From Paenibacillaceae bacterium (GTDB taxonomy: Bacteria > Bacillota > Bacilli > Paenibacillales > Paenibacillaceae), in contig REGQ01000003.1 in assembly GCA_004134985.1 (NCBI GenBank), positions 249,795-313,794 of the forward strand: a stretch of 64,000 nt of DNA. The letters are read 5' to 3'. Below the pieces are notes generated by a model. It was not told the DNA's origin. It worked only from the letters and a program-made list of their open reading frames with translations, and made no database searches. The stretch's first letter is position 1. Each line of letters opens with the position of its first letter. Below, in pieces: positions 27,753-36,351 of this stretch. The translations under genes were made by a program, and so were the position numbers.

Positions 27753-28217
27753 TTAACCTGTTGTTGTCCCGCCTGCCGCCGATGATGACGCCGATTGCTG
27801 GGACGCGCTCGTAAGCTCCACCATCGCTTTGGCGCAGTAATCAATAATATCACTGCGCCGCACGATGCCAATAAAACGATTCATGTCATCAACAACAGGC
27901 ACAAAGTTCTGCACCTTAACAAGCGAGATTAAATCTTCCATATTCGCGTCAATTTGCACAGCGCGATTGGACAGCCGCAGCGGCACATCCATCAGTCGCA
28001 CCCGGTGTGATTGCTCAAAGGTGAGCTCAGGCTGATTCTTAAAATACCAGAGCAAGTCGCCCTCTGTTACTGTACCCGCATATCCGCCGTCCTGGTTAAG
28101 AATCGGCACAGCGGTATAGCGATGGTACTCCATACGTTCAAGCGTCTGGCGGAGCGTCGCCTCTTCAGTAACACAGATTACTTCTTGTTTGGGAAGTAGG
28201 AAAAAAGCGATGTTCAT
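27753..28217 (-). CDS. CBS-pair protein
   Basis: 154 residues from ATG 28217 (MNIAFFLLPKQEVICV); a longer upstream frame runs through the preceding gene and is rejected, because GGAGTGGCAGGG precedes this ATG. Two CBS motifs (about 15-70 and 85-135): YTAVPILNQDGGYAGTVTE and FVPVVDDMNRFIGIVRRSD. Single CBS pairs bind adenine nucleotides; some (CbpB/DarB) bind c-di-AMP. A Ser/Ala/Gly/Thr-rich tail ends the protein. It lies 22 bases after the LCP gene, in one transcription unit. Confidence 0.85.
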   Translation of the reverse strand: MNIAFFLLPKQEVICVTEEATLRQTLERMEYHRYTAVPILNQDGGYAGTVTEGDLLWYFKNQPELTFEQSHRVRLMDVPLRLSNRAVQIDANMEDLISLVKVQNFVPVVDDMNRFIGIVRRSDIIDYCAKAMVELTSASQQSASSSAAGGTTTG

Positions 28218-28239
28218 ATTGTCCCTGCCACTCCGTTTC

Positions 28240-29289
28240 TTAAGGCTGAACTTCTTCAGATGCCGAAAGCGATTGAACGGGCTTTTTCGATTGATATTGG
28301 TCAGGCAGCAGCAACTGCCCTTTTGGAACCGATGCGTCCAGCCAGTTTTCAATCCATGCTTTCGCCTTATCCAGATCCTCATCGTCTAAATCGTAATACC
28401 AGCCTCCAACCCGGTTTTCCAGTCGTCCCTCTCCCTTGAGAGAGTGGCCGTATATCGTCCGGGTGCCTGCCTGCAGCATTGATTTACCCAAATCGATCAT
28501 ATCATCAGGCGTAAGATCCGTTGAGAAGTTCTCACCCATAATGTCAATTAAATGTGGAATTTTGGTCCATTGCCCAACATCGGTCGCACGGTTAAGCAGC
28601 GCATTGATGAACAGTTGATGCCTGCCTGTGCGATTCATATCGGAATCCTCACGATACCGGACAAAGTTTAGTGCGTCCTGTCCATTATACAAATCTTGCC
28701 CAGCCTTGACTATAAACTTCTCATGGTTAGGATCTTTATTGATAATGTCGTTTTCAATTGGCAGCGGAATGCCGTCCAATGCATCAATCGCTTCTTTGAA
28801 TCCATCAAAGTTGATAGCTGCATAATGATCAACACGTTGGTCAAACAGCTTTTCGACCGTCTCCACAGCTAGCTCGGCCGCACCGTAAGCATAAGCATGC
28901 GCAATTTTGTCCCCGTTCTTGCGCCCAGGAATTGTCACGAACGCATCACGTGGAATCGAGACCATCAGGAGCGCCCCGTCAGCCGGACGAACGACCGTGT
29001 AAATCATCGTATCCGAGCGGCCCCGCTCCTGTCCTCTTCGGTCAATTCCGAGCAGCAGCATCGAGAACGGCTCAAGCTTCTTCGGCGCTTCATAGCTAAC
29101 AGGTTTAGGATCTCGCCCTTCCAGCGGTTTATACGATTTCTCAAGCTTCTTCTCTATCCCGTCTGAAAGAAAAATATCGAATCCCCACATTGCTAATGTT
29201 GATCGGTTCATATAGGCGGTGGAGCCAAGAATAATAACAGCTCCTGCGATGACCATCAACCATTTGTATTTTTTCAATACATTCATCAT
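28240..29289 (-). CDS. LytR-CpsA-Psr (LCP) family cell-wall polymer ligase
   Basis: 349 residues from ATG 29289 (MMNVLKKYKWLMVIAGAVI), with TTAGGAG just upstream. One N-terminal transmembrane helix, then the LCP domain with the signature LLLGIDRRGQERGRSDTM, VSIPRDAFVTIPG, HAYAYGG-like HAYAYGAAELA and NFVRYREDSDMNRTGRHQLF. LCP enzymes attach teichoic acids or other secondary polymers to peptidoglycan. Transcribed divergently from the DUF4870 gene. Confidence 0.94.
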   Translation of the reverse strand: MMNVLKKYKWLMVIAGAVIILGSTAYMNRSTLAMWGFDIFLSDGIEKKLEKSYKPLEGRDPKPVSYEAPKKLEPFSMLLLGIDRRGQERGRSDTMIYTVVRPADGALLMVSIPRDAFVTIPGRKNGDKIAHAYAYGAAELAVETVEKLFDQRVDHYAAINFDGFKEAIDALDGIPLPIENDIINKDPNHEKFIVKAGQDLYNGQDALNFVRYREDSDMNRTGRHQLFINALLNRATDVGQWTKIPHLIDIMGENFSTDLTPDDMIDLGKSMLQAGTRTIYGHSLKGEGRLENRVGGWYYDLDDEDLDKAKAWIENWLDASVPKGQLLLPDQYQSKKPVQSLSASEEVQP

Positions 29290-29533
29290 GAGTCTCCTAA
29301 CTCCAATCATTTGGTTTATAGCTGCCTTACACACAATAAACGATTTAAAAGGTTTTTAAGTTCCATAAATAATAAAAATATGCAAAACAAATGACAGTCA
29401 AATATTTATTTTTATACAATTTGTCTTGTCTTTTGTGGATGTTTTCGCTTATCGTTAAGGTATAGTTGCCGCAAACGGCGAATATGAATGCGATATGGAA
29501 TAAGGACACCTATACCAGGAGGATGATCACCAA

Positions 29534-29890
29534 ATGTCTATGAATGAACCCCCTTTATCCAAATCTTCGACAGGGCTTGATCCGAAAATTGCCGGATTGC
29601 TGTGCTATCTTGGAATTTTCGTAACGGGAATTATTTTCTTAGTTATGGAAAAGGAAAGCCGATTCGTGAAGCTGCATGCGCTTCAGTCCACGATCGTGTT
29701 CGGCGCGATTTTCGTTATTAATATGATTTTAAGTGCTATCCCTTTTATAGGCTGGGTGGCAAGCTTTATTCTGACGCCGCTTAGCTTCATACTATGGGTT
29801 GTCATGATGCTTATGGCCCTGCAAGGGCGCTGGTTCAAACTGCCTTACGTCGGCGACATCGCCGAGCAGCAGGTGGACAAATTCAATTAA
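29534..29890 (+). CDS. DUF4870 small membrane protein
   Basis: 118 residues. Three to four hydrophobic segments (about 22-38, 52-72, 76-105) with the family pattern GLDPKIAGLLCYLGIFVTG, EKESRFVKLHALQS and FKLPYVGDIAEQ. GGAGG lies upstream of ATG 29534. Function unknown. Monocistronic, with a terminator at 29923. Confidence 0.85.
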   Translation: MSMNEPPLSKSSTGLDPKIAGLLCYLGIFVTGIIFLVMEKESRFVKLHALQSTIVFGAIFVINMILSAIPFIGWVASFILTPLSFILWVVMMLMALQGRWFKLPYVGDIAEQQVDKFN

Positions 29891-29922
29891 ATTCATATCC
29901 CGTTACTGCCTGCGGCAGAATA

Positions 29923-29958
29923 GAAAGGGACAGCCGCTAGATGGAGGCTGTCCCTTTC
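29923..29958. terminator. Bidirectional terminator between DUF4870 and rpsR
   Basis: Perfect 13-bp stem GAAAGGGACAGCC (29923-29935) with GGCTGTCCCTTTC (29946-29958). T-rich flanks on both sides serve the convergent DUF4870 gene and the rpsF-ssb-rpsR operon. Confidence 0.85.
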
Positions 29959-30001
29959 TTCAAAGTAAAATAAGTCGCGCTGCTTCTAACCGCGTCGCAG
30001 C

Positions 30002-30283
30002 CTATTCTGTCGTGTATGGCAGCAATGCGATTTGACGTGAACGTTTAATTGCAATCGTCAATACACGTTGATACTTTGCACTCGTACCTGTCACACGGCG
30101 CGGCAAAATTTTACCACGTTCGCTGATAAATTTACGAAGCAAATCAGTATCTTTATAGTCAATGTGCGTGATTTTGTTAGCAGTAAAGAAACATACTTTA
30201 CGACGCTTGTTGCGTCCGCCTTTACGGCCGCTGAACTTGCGCTCTGGACGCTCGTCGCCGCCTTCTCTTTGCTTGAAGCTCAT
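30002..30283 (-). CDS. rpsR: Ribosomal protein bS18
   Basis: 93 residues with the typical core [20 protein letters not shown] and C-terminal [10 protein letters not shown] Lys/Arg/Gly-rich N-terminal extension ([15 protein letters not shown]) makes it somewhat longer than the 79-residue B. subtilis protein. Last gene of rpsF-ssb-rpsR. Confidence 0.98.
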   Translation of the reverse strand: MSFKQREGGDERPERKFSGRKGGRNKRRKVCFFTANKITHIDYKDTDLLRKFISERGKILPRRVTGTSAKYQRVLTIAIKRSRQIALLPYTTE

Positions 30284-30301
30284 TCTTCATCGTCCCTTCC
30301 T

Positions 30302-30856
30302 TTAGAATGGCAAATCATCTTCCGATATGTCGATCGGGCGTCCATCGTCCGAGAACGGATCATTGTTGTTATTCCGCGAATTATTCCCGGAACGGTTACC
30401 GCCATACGAGGCATTGCCCCCAGAACCGCCGCTGCCGCTATTTCCACCGTAACCGCCACTGTTACCACTGTTGCCGCTGGCATTGCCGCCGCCGCTGTGC
30501 CCGCCGCCAGAATCATCACGCGATCCGCCATCGCGGCTCGCCGATTCCAAGAAACGAACGTTATCGGCAATGACTTCCGTCACGTAGACGCGCTTGCCTT
30601 CGTTGTTCTCGTAATTCCGCACTTGGATTCGTCCCTCAACAGCTGTCAAACGGCCTTTGCGCAAGTAATTCGCACAAGTCTCCGCGAGCTGCCTCCAAGT
30701 CACAACCGGGATAAAATCCGCTTCCCGCTCGCCTTGACCTGAAGTGAATGGACGATCTACAGCCAGTGTAAATTGGGTTACCGCTACTCCTGCTGGAGTG
30801 TAGCGCATTTCGGGGTCTCTCGTTAGTCTGCCTATAAGAATGACACGGTTCAACAT
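30302..30856 (-). CDS. ssb: Single-stranded DNA-binding protein
   Basis: 184 residues from ATG 30856 ([20 protein letters not shown]), preceded by GGGAGG; an upstream frame extension has no ribosome site. OB fold (about 1-106), then a flexible Gly/Ser/Asn-rich linker ([11 protein letters not shown]) and the acidic protein-interaction tip DISEDDLPF. Between rpsF and rpsR as in most Bacillota. Confidence 0.98.
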   Translation of the reverse strand: MLNRVILIGRLTRDPEMRYTPAGVAVTQFTLAVDRPFTSGQGEREADFIPVVTWRQLAETCANYLRKGRLTAVEGRIQVRNYENNEGKRVYVTEVIADNVRFLESASRDGGSRDDSGGGHSGGGNASGNSGNSGGYGGNSGSGGSGGNASYGGNRSGNNSRNNNNDPFSDDGRPIDISEDDLPF

Positions 30857-30895
30857 CAATTTCGCCTCCCAATCGAACAAACATCCTTGCGTAGA

Positions 30896-31180
30896 CTAAG
30901 CTACATCTTTGACGATCATATAACGGATGATTTCATCCGTAATCTTCATGACACGGTCAAGTTCCACGATCACTTCTGGCGTTGCGTTGAAATGAACCAG
31001 AACATAAATCCCATCACGAATCTTGTTGATCTCATACGCAAGACGGCGTTTACCGATAATGTCGGATTTCGTTACCTCTCCGCCATTCGAGATGATGCCT
31101 TGGAATTTATCGACGATCGCTTGAACAGCTTCCTGCTCAGCCTCAGGGCGAATAATATACATCACTTCATATTTGCGCAT
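30896..31180 (-). CDS. rpsF: Ribosomal protein bS6
   Basis: 94 residues, MRKYEVMYIIRPEAEQEAVQ start, IIGKRRLAYEINKIRDGIYV core and MKITDEIIRYMIV end, the standard S6 pattern. GAAGGAGGTG precedes the ATG. First gene of rpsF-ssb-rpsR. Confidence 0.98.
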   Translation of the reverse strand: MRKYEVMYIIRPEAEQEAVQAIVDKFQGIISNGGEVTKSDIIGKRRLAYEINKIRDGIYVLVHFNATPEVIVELDRVMKITDEIIRYMIVKDVA

Positions 31181-31190
31181 TGTGTTTCAC

Positions 31191-31230
31191 CTCCTTCTGG
31201 ACTTAGCGGTCCCCTAACGGGAACAAGGAG
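31191..31230 (-). promoter_or_regulatory. Possible S6:S18 autoregulatory leader
   Basis: On the minus strand just before rpsF, CTCCTT (31225-31230) can pair with the ribosome-binding AAGGAG (31191-31196). Inside is a 6-bp hairpin, GTTCCC (31219-31224) with GGGGAC (31209-31214), followed directly by CCG. A closing stem hiding the Shine-Dalgarno and a CCG-bearing internal loop match the described S6:S18-binding mRNA motif in outline. Confidence 0.4.
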
Positions 31231-31293
31231 CGATTTTACTCGCATACCATTATGCATCTTCTTTGCATACCATATAACTATATCAAATCAAAA

Positions 31294-31321
31294 CCCCCAT
31301 GACAAGTGGCGGTCATGGGGG
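31294..31321 (-). terminator. Terminator of the carbohydrate cluster
   Basis: CCCCCATGAC (31294-31303) pairs perfectly with GTCATGGGGG (31312-31321); TTTTGATTT follows on the minus strand. Confidence 0.85.
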
Positions 31322-31428
31322 CTAGATGGTATGGGGGTCGAAAGGCCAGCAAGCACGGGCCTTTCGCCGCCCCAAACAGATCGAATGAATTGCATTCTAT
31401 TCACCGTCCAGGCTGGTTGCAACCTGCC

Positions 31429-32406
31429 TTACCAGGCGTAAGCTTCCGGCGCTTCTCCGCCCGGTCCAGGGAATATATCGTCCAGCGCAGCGATCACGGA
31501 AGCATCCAGGGAAATTTCTACGGCACGCAGCGCGTCCTTCAGCTGATCAACCGTCCGCGGACCAATGATCGGCGCTGTCAGAGCCGGATTGGCCAGTACC
31601 CAGGCGAGCGCCACATTGGCTTCGCTCTCCCCAAGTTCCGCGCAAAGTGCGGAATACTGCTCAAGCTGGCTCCTATGCTTCTCGATCACCGCTTTCTGCC
31701 TGTCTGTCCGCCCGCCGCTGCTCTTCAGTGCGCCACCGCCCAACAGTCCGCCGTTCAGCGGGCTCCAGGCGACGACGCCGAGTCCCAGGTCACGCGCAGC
31801 CGGCAGCACTTCCAGCTCCGGCAGACGATTCAGCAAACTATACTTGTGCTGTTCGCAGACGAGCCCCATAAATTTGCGCTCCTTCGCGGCTGCCTGCGCT
31901 TTCACAAGCTGCCAGCCCGCGAAATTACTGGACCCGATATAATCGACTTTCCCTTGACGAACGACCGTCTCGAACGCCTCCCACAGCTCTTCCCAAGGCG
32001 TACGGCGGTCAATATGGTGCATCTTGTACAGTTCGACATGATCAGTCTGCAGCCTGCGCAGCGAGCCTTCCAGCTGGCGGCGAATTTTGTATAGCGACAG
32101 CCCTTGTACATCATTAGGCCCGTCAACAGCATTGTTGATCGGCTCGAATACTTTGGTCGCCAGCACAACCTTCTCACGGCGCTGGCCGCCCTGGGCGAAC
32201 CAGCGCCCGATAATCGTCTCCGTCAGACCGGCGTTTTCGCCCCATCCATAAATATTGGCCGTATCGAAAAACGTAATGCCAGCTTCCAGCGCCTCATCCA
32301 TAATCCGGAATGATGTCGCTTCATCGGTATCAACGCCAAAGTTCATCGTGCCGAGGCAAAGCTTGCTTACCCGAAGTCCTGTTCTACCTAAATACGTATA
32401 TTCCAT
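31429..32406 (-). CDS. Aldo/keto reductase
   Basis: 325 residues from ATG 32406 (MEYTYLGRTGLRVSKLCLG). NADPH-dependent (beta/alpha)8 oxidoreductase with the catalytic tetrad: Asp and Tyr in FFDTANIYGWGENAG, Lys in VVLATKVFEP and His in LYKMHHIDRRTPWEE; C-terminal PIIGPRTVDQL contacts cofactor. Resembles YhdN/general stress protein 69-type AKRs. Last gene of the cluster, 19 bases after the cupin isomerase. Substrate unknown; context suggests a sugar or sugar acid. Confidence 0.92.
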   Translation of the reverse strand: MEYTYLGRTGLRVSKLCLGTMNFGVDTDEATSFRIMDEALEAGITFFDTANIYGWGENAGLTETIIGRWFAQGGQRREKVVLATKVFEPINNAVDGPNDVQGLSLYKIRRQLEGSLRRLQTDHVELYKMHHIDRRTPWEELWEAFETVVRQGKVDYIGSSNFAGWQLVKAQAAAKERKFMGLVCEQHKYSLLNRLPELEVLPAARDLGLGVVAWSPLNGGLLGGGALKSSGGRTDRQKAVIEKHRSQLEQYSALCAELGESEANVALAWVLANPALTAPIIGPRTVDQLKDALRAVEISLDASVIAALDDIFPGPGGEAPEAYAW

Positions 32407-32425
32407 AAGGTGCGTTTCTCCCTCC

Positions 32426-33016
32426 TCATGCCTTCCATTGCCCATTGTCAATCACTTCAGGCTTGCCGTCCTGCTCAACGATCCGCTTGCGGTAGCCTTT
32501 CGTCTCAATTGTACCATAATCGTGGCCTGCGTCGGCACGGAAGACGAAGAAAGTGACCAGCGGCTCATTGCCGCTGTTAATGCTGCGGTGCGCATAGCGC
32601 GGCGGGACGTACACGGCCGCTCCCGGCGTGAATGACTCGATCCGGACGTCCCCTTCCGGATTTTCCATCAGCATGTAGCCCTGACCGGAAAGACAGTAGT
32701 AGACTTCACCGGTATCCAATATCGTATGGAAGTGCCCTTTGGTCATATAATACTCATTGCCAACTTGGCCGGGATACACAATACTAGTGCCAAAGAGCAG
32801 CTCGCCCGGATGCTCGGGCAGCTTGAGTTCATAAAATTCATATACGAGCGGTCCTTCTCCGTCGGCAGCATCCCGCTCAAATGCAGCTTCATCCGCATAC
32901 ATGCCTTTCATGCGCGACAGATGGCGTTTGGTCGAAGGGCGGGTAGACGACAAACCGCTTTTTAAATCAAATACTTCTGTAAACGGGAGCGTTCCTTGAT
33001 TGCTATTCATCATCAT
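32426..33016 (-). CDS. Cupin-type glucose-6-phosphate isomerase
   Basis: 196 residues from ATG 33016, preceded by GAGAGGGG. Contains the archaeal-type phosphoglucose isomerase cupin with metal ligands in TKGHFHTILDTGEVYYCLSG (His, His, Glu) and YVPPRYAHRSIN (His), plus GTSIVYPGQVGNEYYMTKGH. It interconverts glucose-6-P and fructose-6-P in characterised members; relatives may act on other sugar phosphates. Next to a fructokinase-like kinase cluster, that reaction is plausible. Confidence 0.85.
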   Translation of the reverse strand: MMMNSNQGTLPFTEVFDLKSGLSSTRPSTKRHLSRMKGMYADEAAFERDAADGEGPLVYEFYELKLPEHPGELLFGTSIVYPGQVGNEYYMTKGHFHTILDTGEVYYCLSGQGYMLMENPEGDVRIESFTPGAAVYVPPRYAHRSINSGNEPLVTFFVFRADAGHDYGTIETKGYRKRIVEQDGKPEVIDNGQWKA

Positions 33017-33039
33017 TTCCCCTCTCATCGTCACTGTAT

Positions 33040-33981
33040 CTAGCGGATGGCGGCCGATAGCGCCGCGATTCGTGCAAATCGCTCCTCTGTCATCTCCAGA
33101 TCAAACACTTCTGCAATGACCTGCGTCCAGCCGTGCAGGAAGTATATCCAGCCATCCTCCACCGTCAAGCCGCGGTCTGTGGAGACTGCATGCGCCTGCT
33201 GCATGAAATCCAGCTCCCCCCGATAGTTAAGCTCCCATACCAGGCTTCCCTGGGGGAATGCGGGCGAAGCGGTGAGCGGCGAACCCGGGCGGTCCTTGCC
33301 AAGTCCTGTCGCGTTGACGATCAGCGAATACGGCTTAATGCCGCTCATTGCCTTGTCATTGTCCTCCGCACTGGGTGTCAGATAGAAATCTCCCGGAACA
33401 TCCGGGCGAAGCGCACGCACGATCCGCTCAATCTCTTTTAGTCTCGGCTCGCTGCGGTTGGTGACGACAATGCGCGACGGGATATCGGTGCCATGCTTCT
33501 CTTCCAGCAGGGTGGCACAAATCGCTATTGCGCTCCCGCCAGCTCCCATAACGAACAATTCTCCTCCTTGCTGCTCCCAATACCCTGTTGGAACGAAGGC
33601 TTCCATTGCCAGCCCGCTCGTAATCGGGTCCTTCGCGTGGCCGACAAGCTTGCCGTTCCGCTTGGAGATCGAGGACAGTTCGCCAAACATCGTGGCATAA
33701 GGGTCCAATTCGTCAAACAAATCTTTCGCCGCATCATACAAGTCGATTTTATGCGTCGTAACAAGGGCGCCCATCGACAGCTCGTCGTCACGAATAAATG
33801 CGACAACCTGGCGGTATTGTTCCGGATCAGCATGAATGGCAATATCGATCCCTTTGATGATGGCATTATCCAGTCCGAGCACTGCTGCCCACTCCGGGAA
33901 TAATTTCATAATGGATGATTTCCCTGTTGTTACTCCAATAAAATACATCGTTGGTTGCGTTGCTTTTTCTGGCAGTTGCAT
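33040..33981 (-). CDS. Shikimate dehydrogenase-like (AroE-fold) oxidoreductase
   Basis: 313 residues from ATG 33981 (MQLPEKATQPTMYFIGVTTG), preceded by AAAGGAGAGG. Two-domain AroE fold: substrate domain with Lys in GALVTTHKIDLYDAAKD, and Rossmann domain with FVMGAGGSAIAICATL and VTNRSEPRL. The AroE Asn-Thr-Asp-x-x-Gly motif reads GHAKDPITSG and the SxS substrate-binding motif is absent, so classical shikimate binding is unlikely. Probably an AroE paralogue acting on another polyol or keto acid of the cluster. Confidence 0.75.
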   Translation of the reverse strand: MQLPEKATQPTMYFIGVTTGKSSIMKLFPEWAAVLGLDNAIIKGIDIAIHADPEQYRQVVAFIRDDELSMGALVTTHKIDLYDAAKDLFDELDPYATMFGELSSISKRNGKLVGHAKDPITSGLAMEAFVPTGYWEQQGGELFVMGAGGSAIAICATLLEEKHGTDIPSRIVVTNRSEPRLKEIERIVRALRPDVPGDFYLTPSAEDNDKAMSGIKPYSLIVNATGLGKDRPGSPLTASPAFPQGSLVWELNYRGELDFMQQAHAVSTDRGLTVEDGWIYFLHGWTQVIAEVFDLEMTEERFARIAALSAAIR

Positions 33982-34006
33982 ATGGAACCTCTCCTTTGTT
34001 TGATCC

Positions 34007-34960
34007 TTAGACCGGCTTATTGTCCTGCTCCAGCATCTCAAGCAGATTGGCAGTCGACCGAAGTACCATTCTCTCTATCGCTTCATAAGTAAACGCACCG
34101 GTATGAGGGGTGAGAATAAACTGTTCCAACTGGGCAAGCTTATTGCCTGGCTGCGGCGGCTCAACTGAAAAAACATCTGTCGCCGCGGCCGAAAGCCTTC
34201 CTTGGATAAGCGCATCGTATAATGCCTCTTCATCCACAAGCTCGCCCCGCGACGTATTGATCAGCACAGCTGACGGCTTCATAAGCGCGAGGGTTCTTTC
34301 ATTGATCAGGCCGCGTGTATCCGGCACAGCAGGGACATGCAGCGTGATGTAATCCGATTCAGCGAACAGTGTATCAAGATTGCGCTCCAGCGCAATTCCC
34401 GGCTTACCGGCAAAAGCTTCATCTTTCAAAAACGGGTCATACACGGTTACTCCCATCTGAAGCCCCTGCGCCCGCTTCGCCACTTCGAGCCCGATCTGTC
34501 CGCCCCCGACAATACCAAGCCGCTTGCCCGTAATTTCGCGGCCGAGCACCCGGTCCCAGCTGCCCTGCTTCACTTTGGAGGTCATCGCTGGAATATGGCG
34601 TGATGCAGCCAAGATCAACCCGATGGCCAATTCAGCAACCGACACATTGTTCGTGCCCTGCGCAGCGCGAACTTGAATGCCTAGCTCGCTCGCCCGCACC
34701 GTGTCGATATTATCGACACCCATTCCGTACTTGGAGATGGCGCGCACGTCCTTCAACTGCTCGATCACCGCGGCCGGCATAGGGTCAACGCCGACAATCA
34801 CACCGACAACCCCCTCCTTCGCCAGCCCGATCAGCTCCTCTTCCGTCAATGTTCGCCCGGTCTTGTTCTCGATCGGTTCATACCCTTTTGTTCGCAGCAG
34901 CTCATAGGCTTTATCTTTGTAGTGATGATAAGACTTTGGCGTTACAAGCACTTTGTTCAT
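34007..34960 (-). CDS. D-isomer 2-hydroxyacid dehydrogenase (phosphoglycerate dehydrogenase-like)
   Basis: 317 residues. Substrate domain split around a Rossmann fold: GKRLGIVGGGQIGLEVAKRA (NAD loop), VYDPF (adenine-ribose Asp), catalytic Arg in INTSRGELVDEEAL, Glu in DVFSVEPPQPGN and His in ILTPHTGAF. Too short for SerA with regulatory domains. Start ATG 34960 with GAGAGGGGG upstream. Heads the four-gene downstream part of the cluster (with AroE-like, cupin isomerase, AKR). Confidence 0.88.
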   Translation of the reverse strand: MNKVLVTPKSYHHYKDKAYELLRTKGYEPIENKTGRTLTEEELIGLAKEGVVGVIVGVDPMPAAVIEQLKDVRAISKYGMGVDNIDTVRASELGIQVRAAQGTNNVSVAELAIGLILAASRHIPAMTSKVKQGSWDRVLGREITGKRLGIVGGGQIGLEVAKRAQGLQMGVTVYDPFLKDEAFAGKPGIALERNLDTLFAESDYITLHVPAVPDTRGLINERTLALMKPSAVLINTSRGELVDEEALYDALIQGRLSAAATDVFSVEPPQPGNKLAQLEQFILTPHTGAFTYEAIERMVLRSTANLLEMLEQDNKPV

Positions 34961-34984
34961 TTGTGTCCCCCTCTCTCATGCGGC

Positions 34985-35308
34985 CTACATGTCAATTTGT
35001 CATGACATAAGGATGCAAAGTGAAGAACGTTTTCCCGGCCGCAACCTGGCGTTGTCCTTCACATAAGTGCCGATCTACTCATTTCGTAAGAATGTCATTA
35101 CATTGTTGGATAAAAAAATGTCTTTACCAGTGCGAATCCTCCGCTTTGTCTTCTTTCTAATGGATATAGGAGGGAGCCTCCAAATATGCTCCTTGTTTCT
35201 CCAAATACCCTATAGCGAGCGGGCGGCGGGCCCAAGCCAAGCCGCCGCAGTGCGAACTTGAGCCCACTCTTTAAATCGGAAACGGCGACTTCATTTGATC
35301 GCCAATTC
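34985..35308. other. Intergenic region before the hydroxyacid dehydrogenase operon
   Basis: No gene. It holds a GntR-like half palindrome near 35092-35104, a second short palindrome TGTCATGACA (34996-35005) closer to the start codon, and a GGCGA/TCGCC hairpin at 35284-35303 that may end the kinase transcript. Confidence 0.4.
35092..35104. promoter_or_regulatory. Candidate second operator for the cluster GntR regulator
   Basis: AATGTCATTACA, twelve identical bases to the perfect palindrome in front of the GntR gene (37142-37156), lies about 135 bp upstream of the hydroxyacid dehydrogenase start. Confidence 0.45.
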
Positions 35309-36289
35309 TCATCCTGTCATCCCTTCCAGTAAACGCTGCACATCTGCGTGTGCAGGCATGGCGGGAATCGCCCCGACCTTGGTCGTCGCAAGCGCGCCTG
35401 ATGCATTGGCAAACCTGATCGCTTCGACCAACTCATCGTCAACTGCAAGCTCAAACTGTCCGGTACGCGCCCTTCTCTCCAGCAGCTTGGCCAGCAGCCC
35501 CGCTACAAAGGCATCGCCGGCTCCAGTCGTTTCCACTACATTCGTCGGGTGCCCAGGGAAGCTGCCGCTCACCTGTCCGTCTGTGTAGTAACAGCCTTCT
35601 TCGCCGCGGGTGACAACAACGAGGCGCGGTCCTTGATTCAGAATATCTAATGCGCTCTCTTCAAGCGTGTTATAACCCGTTATAAATGTCATCTCTTCTT
35701 CGCTAATTTTCACTACATCAGCATGGCGGAATACTGCGCGAATTTCTTCTCGCGCCCTCGACTCGCTATCCCACAGATTAAGGCGCAAATTCGGATCATA
35801 TGAGACAAGCAATCCGTGCCGTTTTGCCAGCTCCAGCCCGTGCAGGGTAGCCGTGCGGGCAGGCTCGCCTGCAAGACTGACCGATCCGAAATGAAAGATC
35901 AGCGATTCCGCAAAGGCCGCTTCATCCAGGTCTTCAGGGGTGAGCTGCAAATCTGCGCCAGGATTGCGGTAAAACATGCAGTCCCGCTCCCCGGTGGAGC
36001 GATTCGCTACGAACGACAGCGTTGTGCGCGACTCGGCGTCATAAGCCATCCCGCTCACGTCGACGCCAGCTTGCTCCAGCACCTGCTTCAAATATTCACC
36101 GAACGGATCTTGCCCCACCTTGCCGATGAATCCTGCCCGTCTGCCAAGTTTTGCAAGGCCAGCTGCTACATTGGCAGGAGCGCCTCCAGGCGCTTTATGA
36201 AAGCCGCTGCTGTCGATCAAAGAATGATCCGCGTCTACAGATACGAAGTCAATCAGCAATTCTCCCAAACACAATACCTCTGATTTCAT
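35309..36289 (-). CDS. PfkB-family carbohydrate kinase, fructokinase-like
   Basis: 326 residues from ATG 36289 (MKSEVLCLGELLIDFVSVDA), preceded by AGGAGG. PfkB signatures: GGAPANVAAGLAKLG, DPNLRLNLWDS, and the ATP/anion-hole motif VETTGAGDAFVAGLL with catalytic Asp. The combination resembles bacterial fructokinases that make fructose-6-phosphate; ribokinase-type alternatives cannot be excluded. 62 bases after the GntR gene on the same strand. Confidence 0.88.
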   Translation of the reverse strand: MKSEVLCLGELLIDFVSVDADHSLIDSSGFHKAPGGAPANVAAGLAKLGRRAGFIGKVGQDPFGEYLKQVLEQAGVDVSGMAYDAESRTTLSFVANRSTGERDCMFYRNPGADLQLTPEDLDEAAFAESLIFHFGSVSLAGEPARTATLHGLELAKRHGLLVSYDPNLRLNLWDSESRAREEIRAVFRHADVVKISEEEMTFITGYNTLEESALDILNQGPRLVVVTRGEEGCYYTDGQVSGSFPGHPTNVVETTGAGDAFVAGLLAKLLERRARTGQFELAVDDELVEAIRFANASGALATTKVGAIPAMPAHADVQRLLEGMTG

Positions 36290-36351
36290 TCTATCGCCCT
36301 CCTGCCTTGTGCCCACTCTTTATTTAGCAATCGCTTCCATTAACAGAAACT

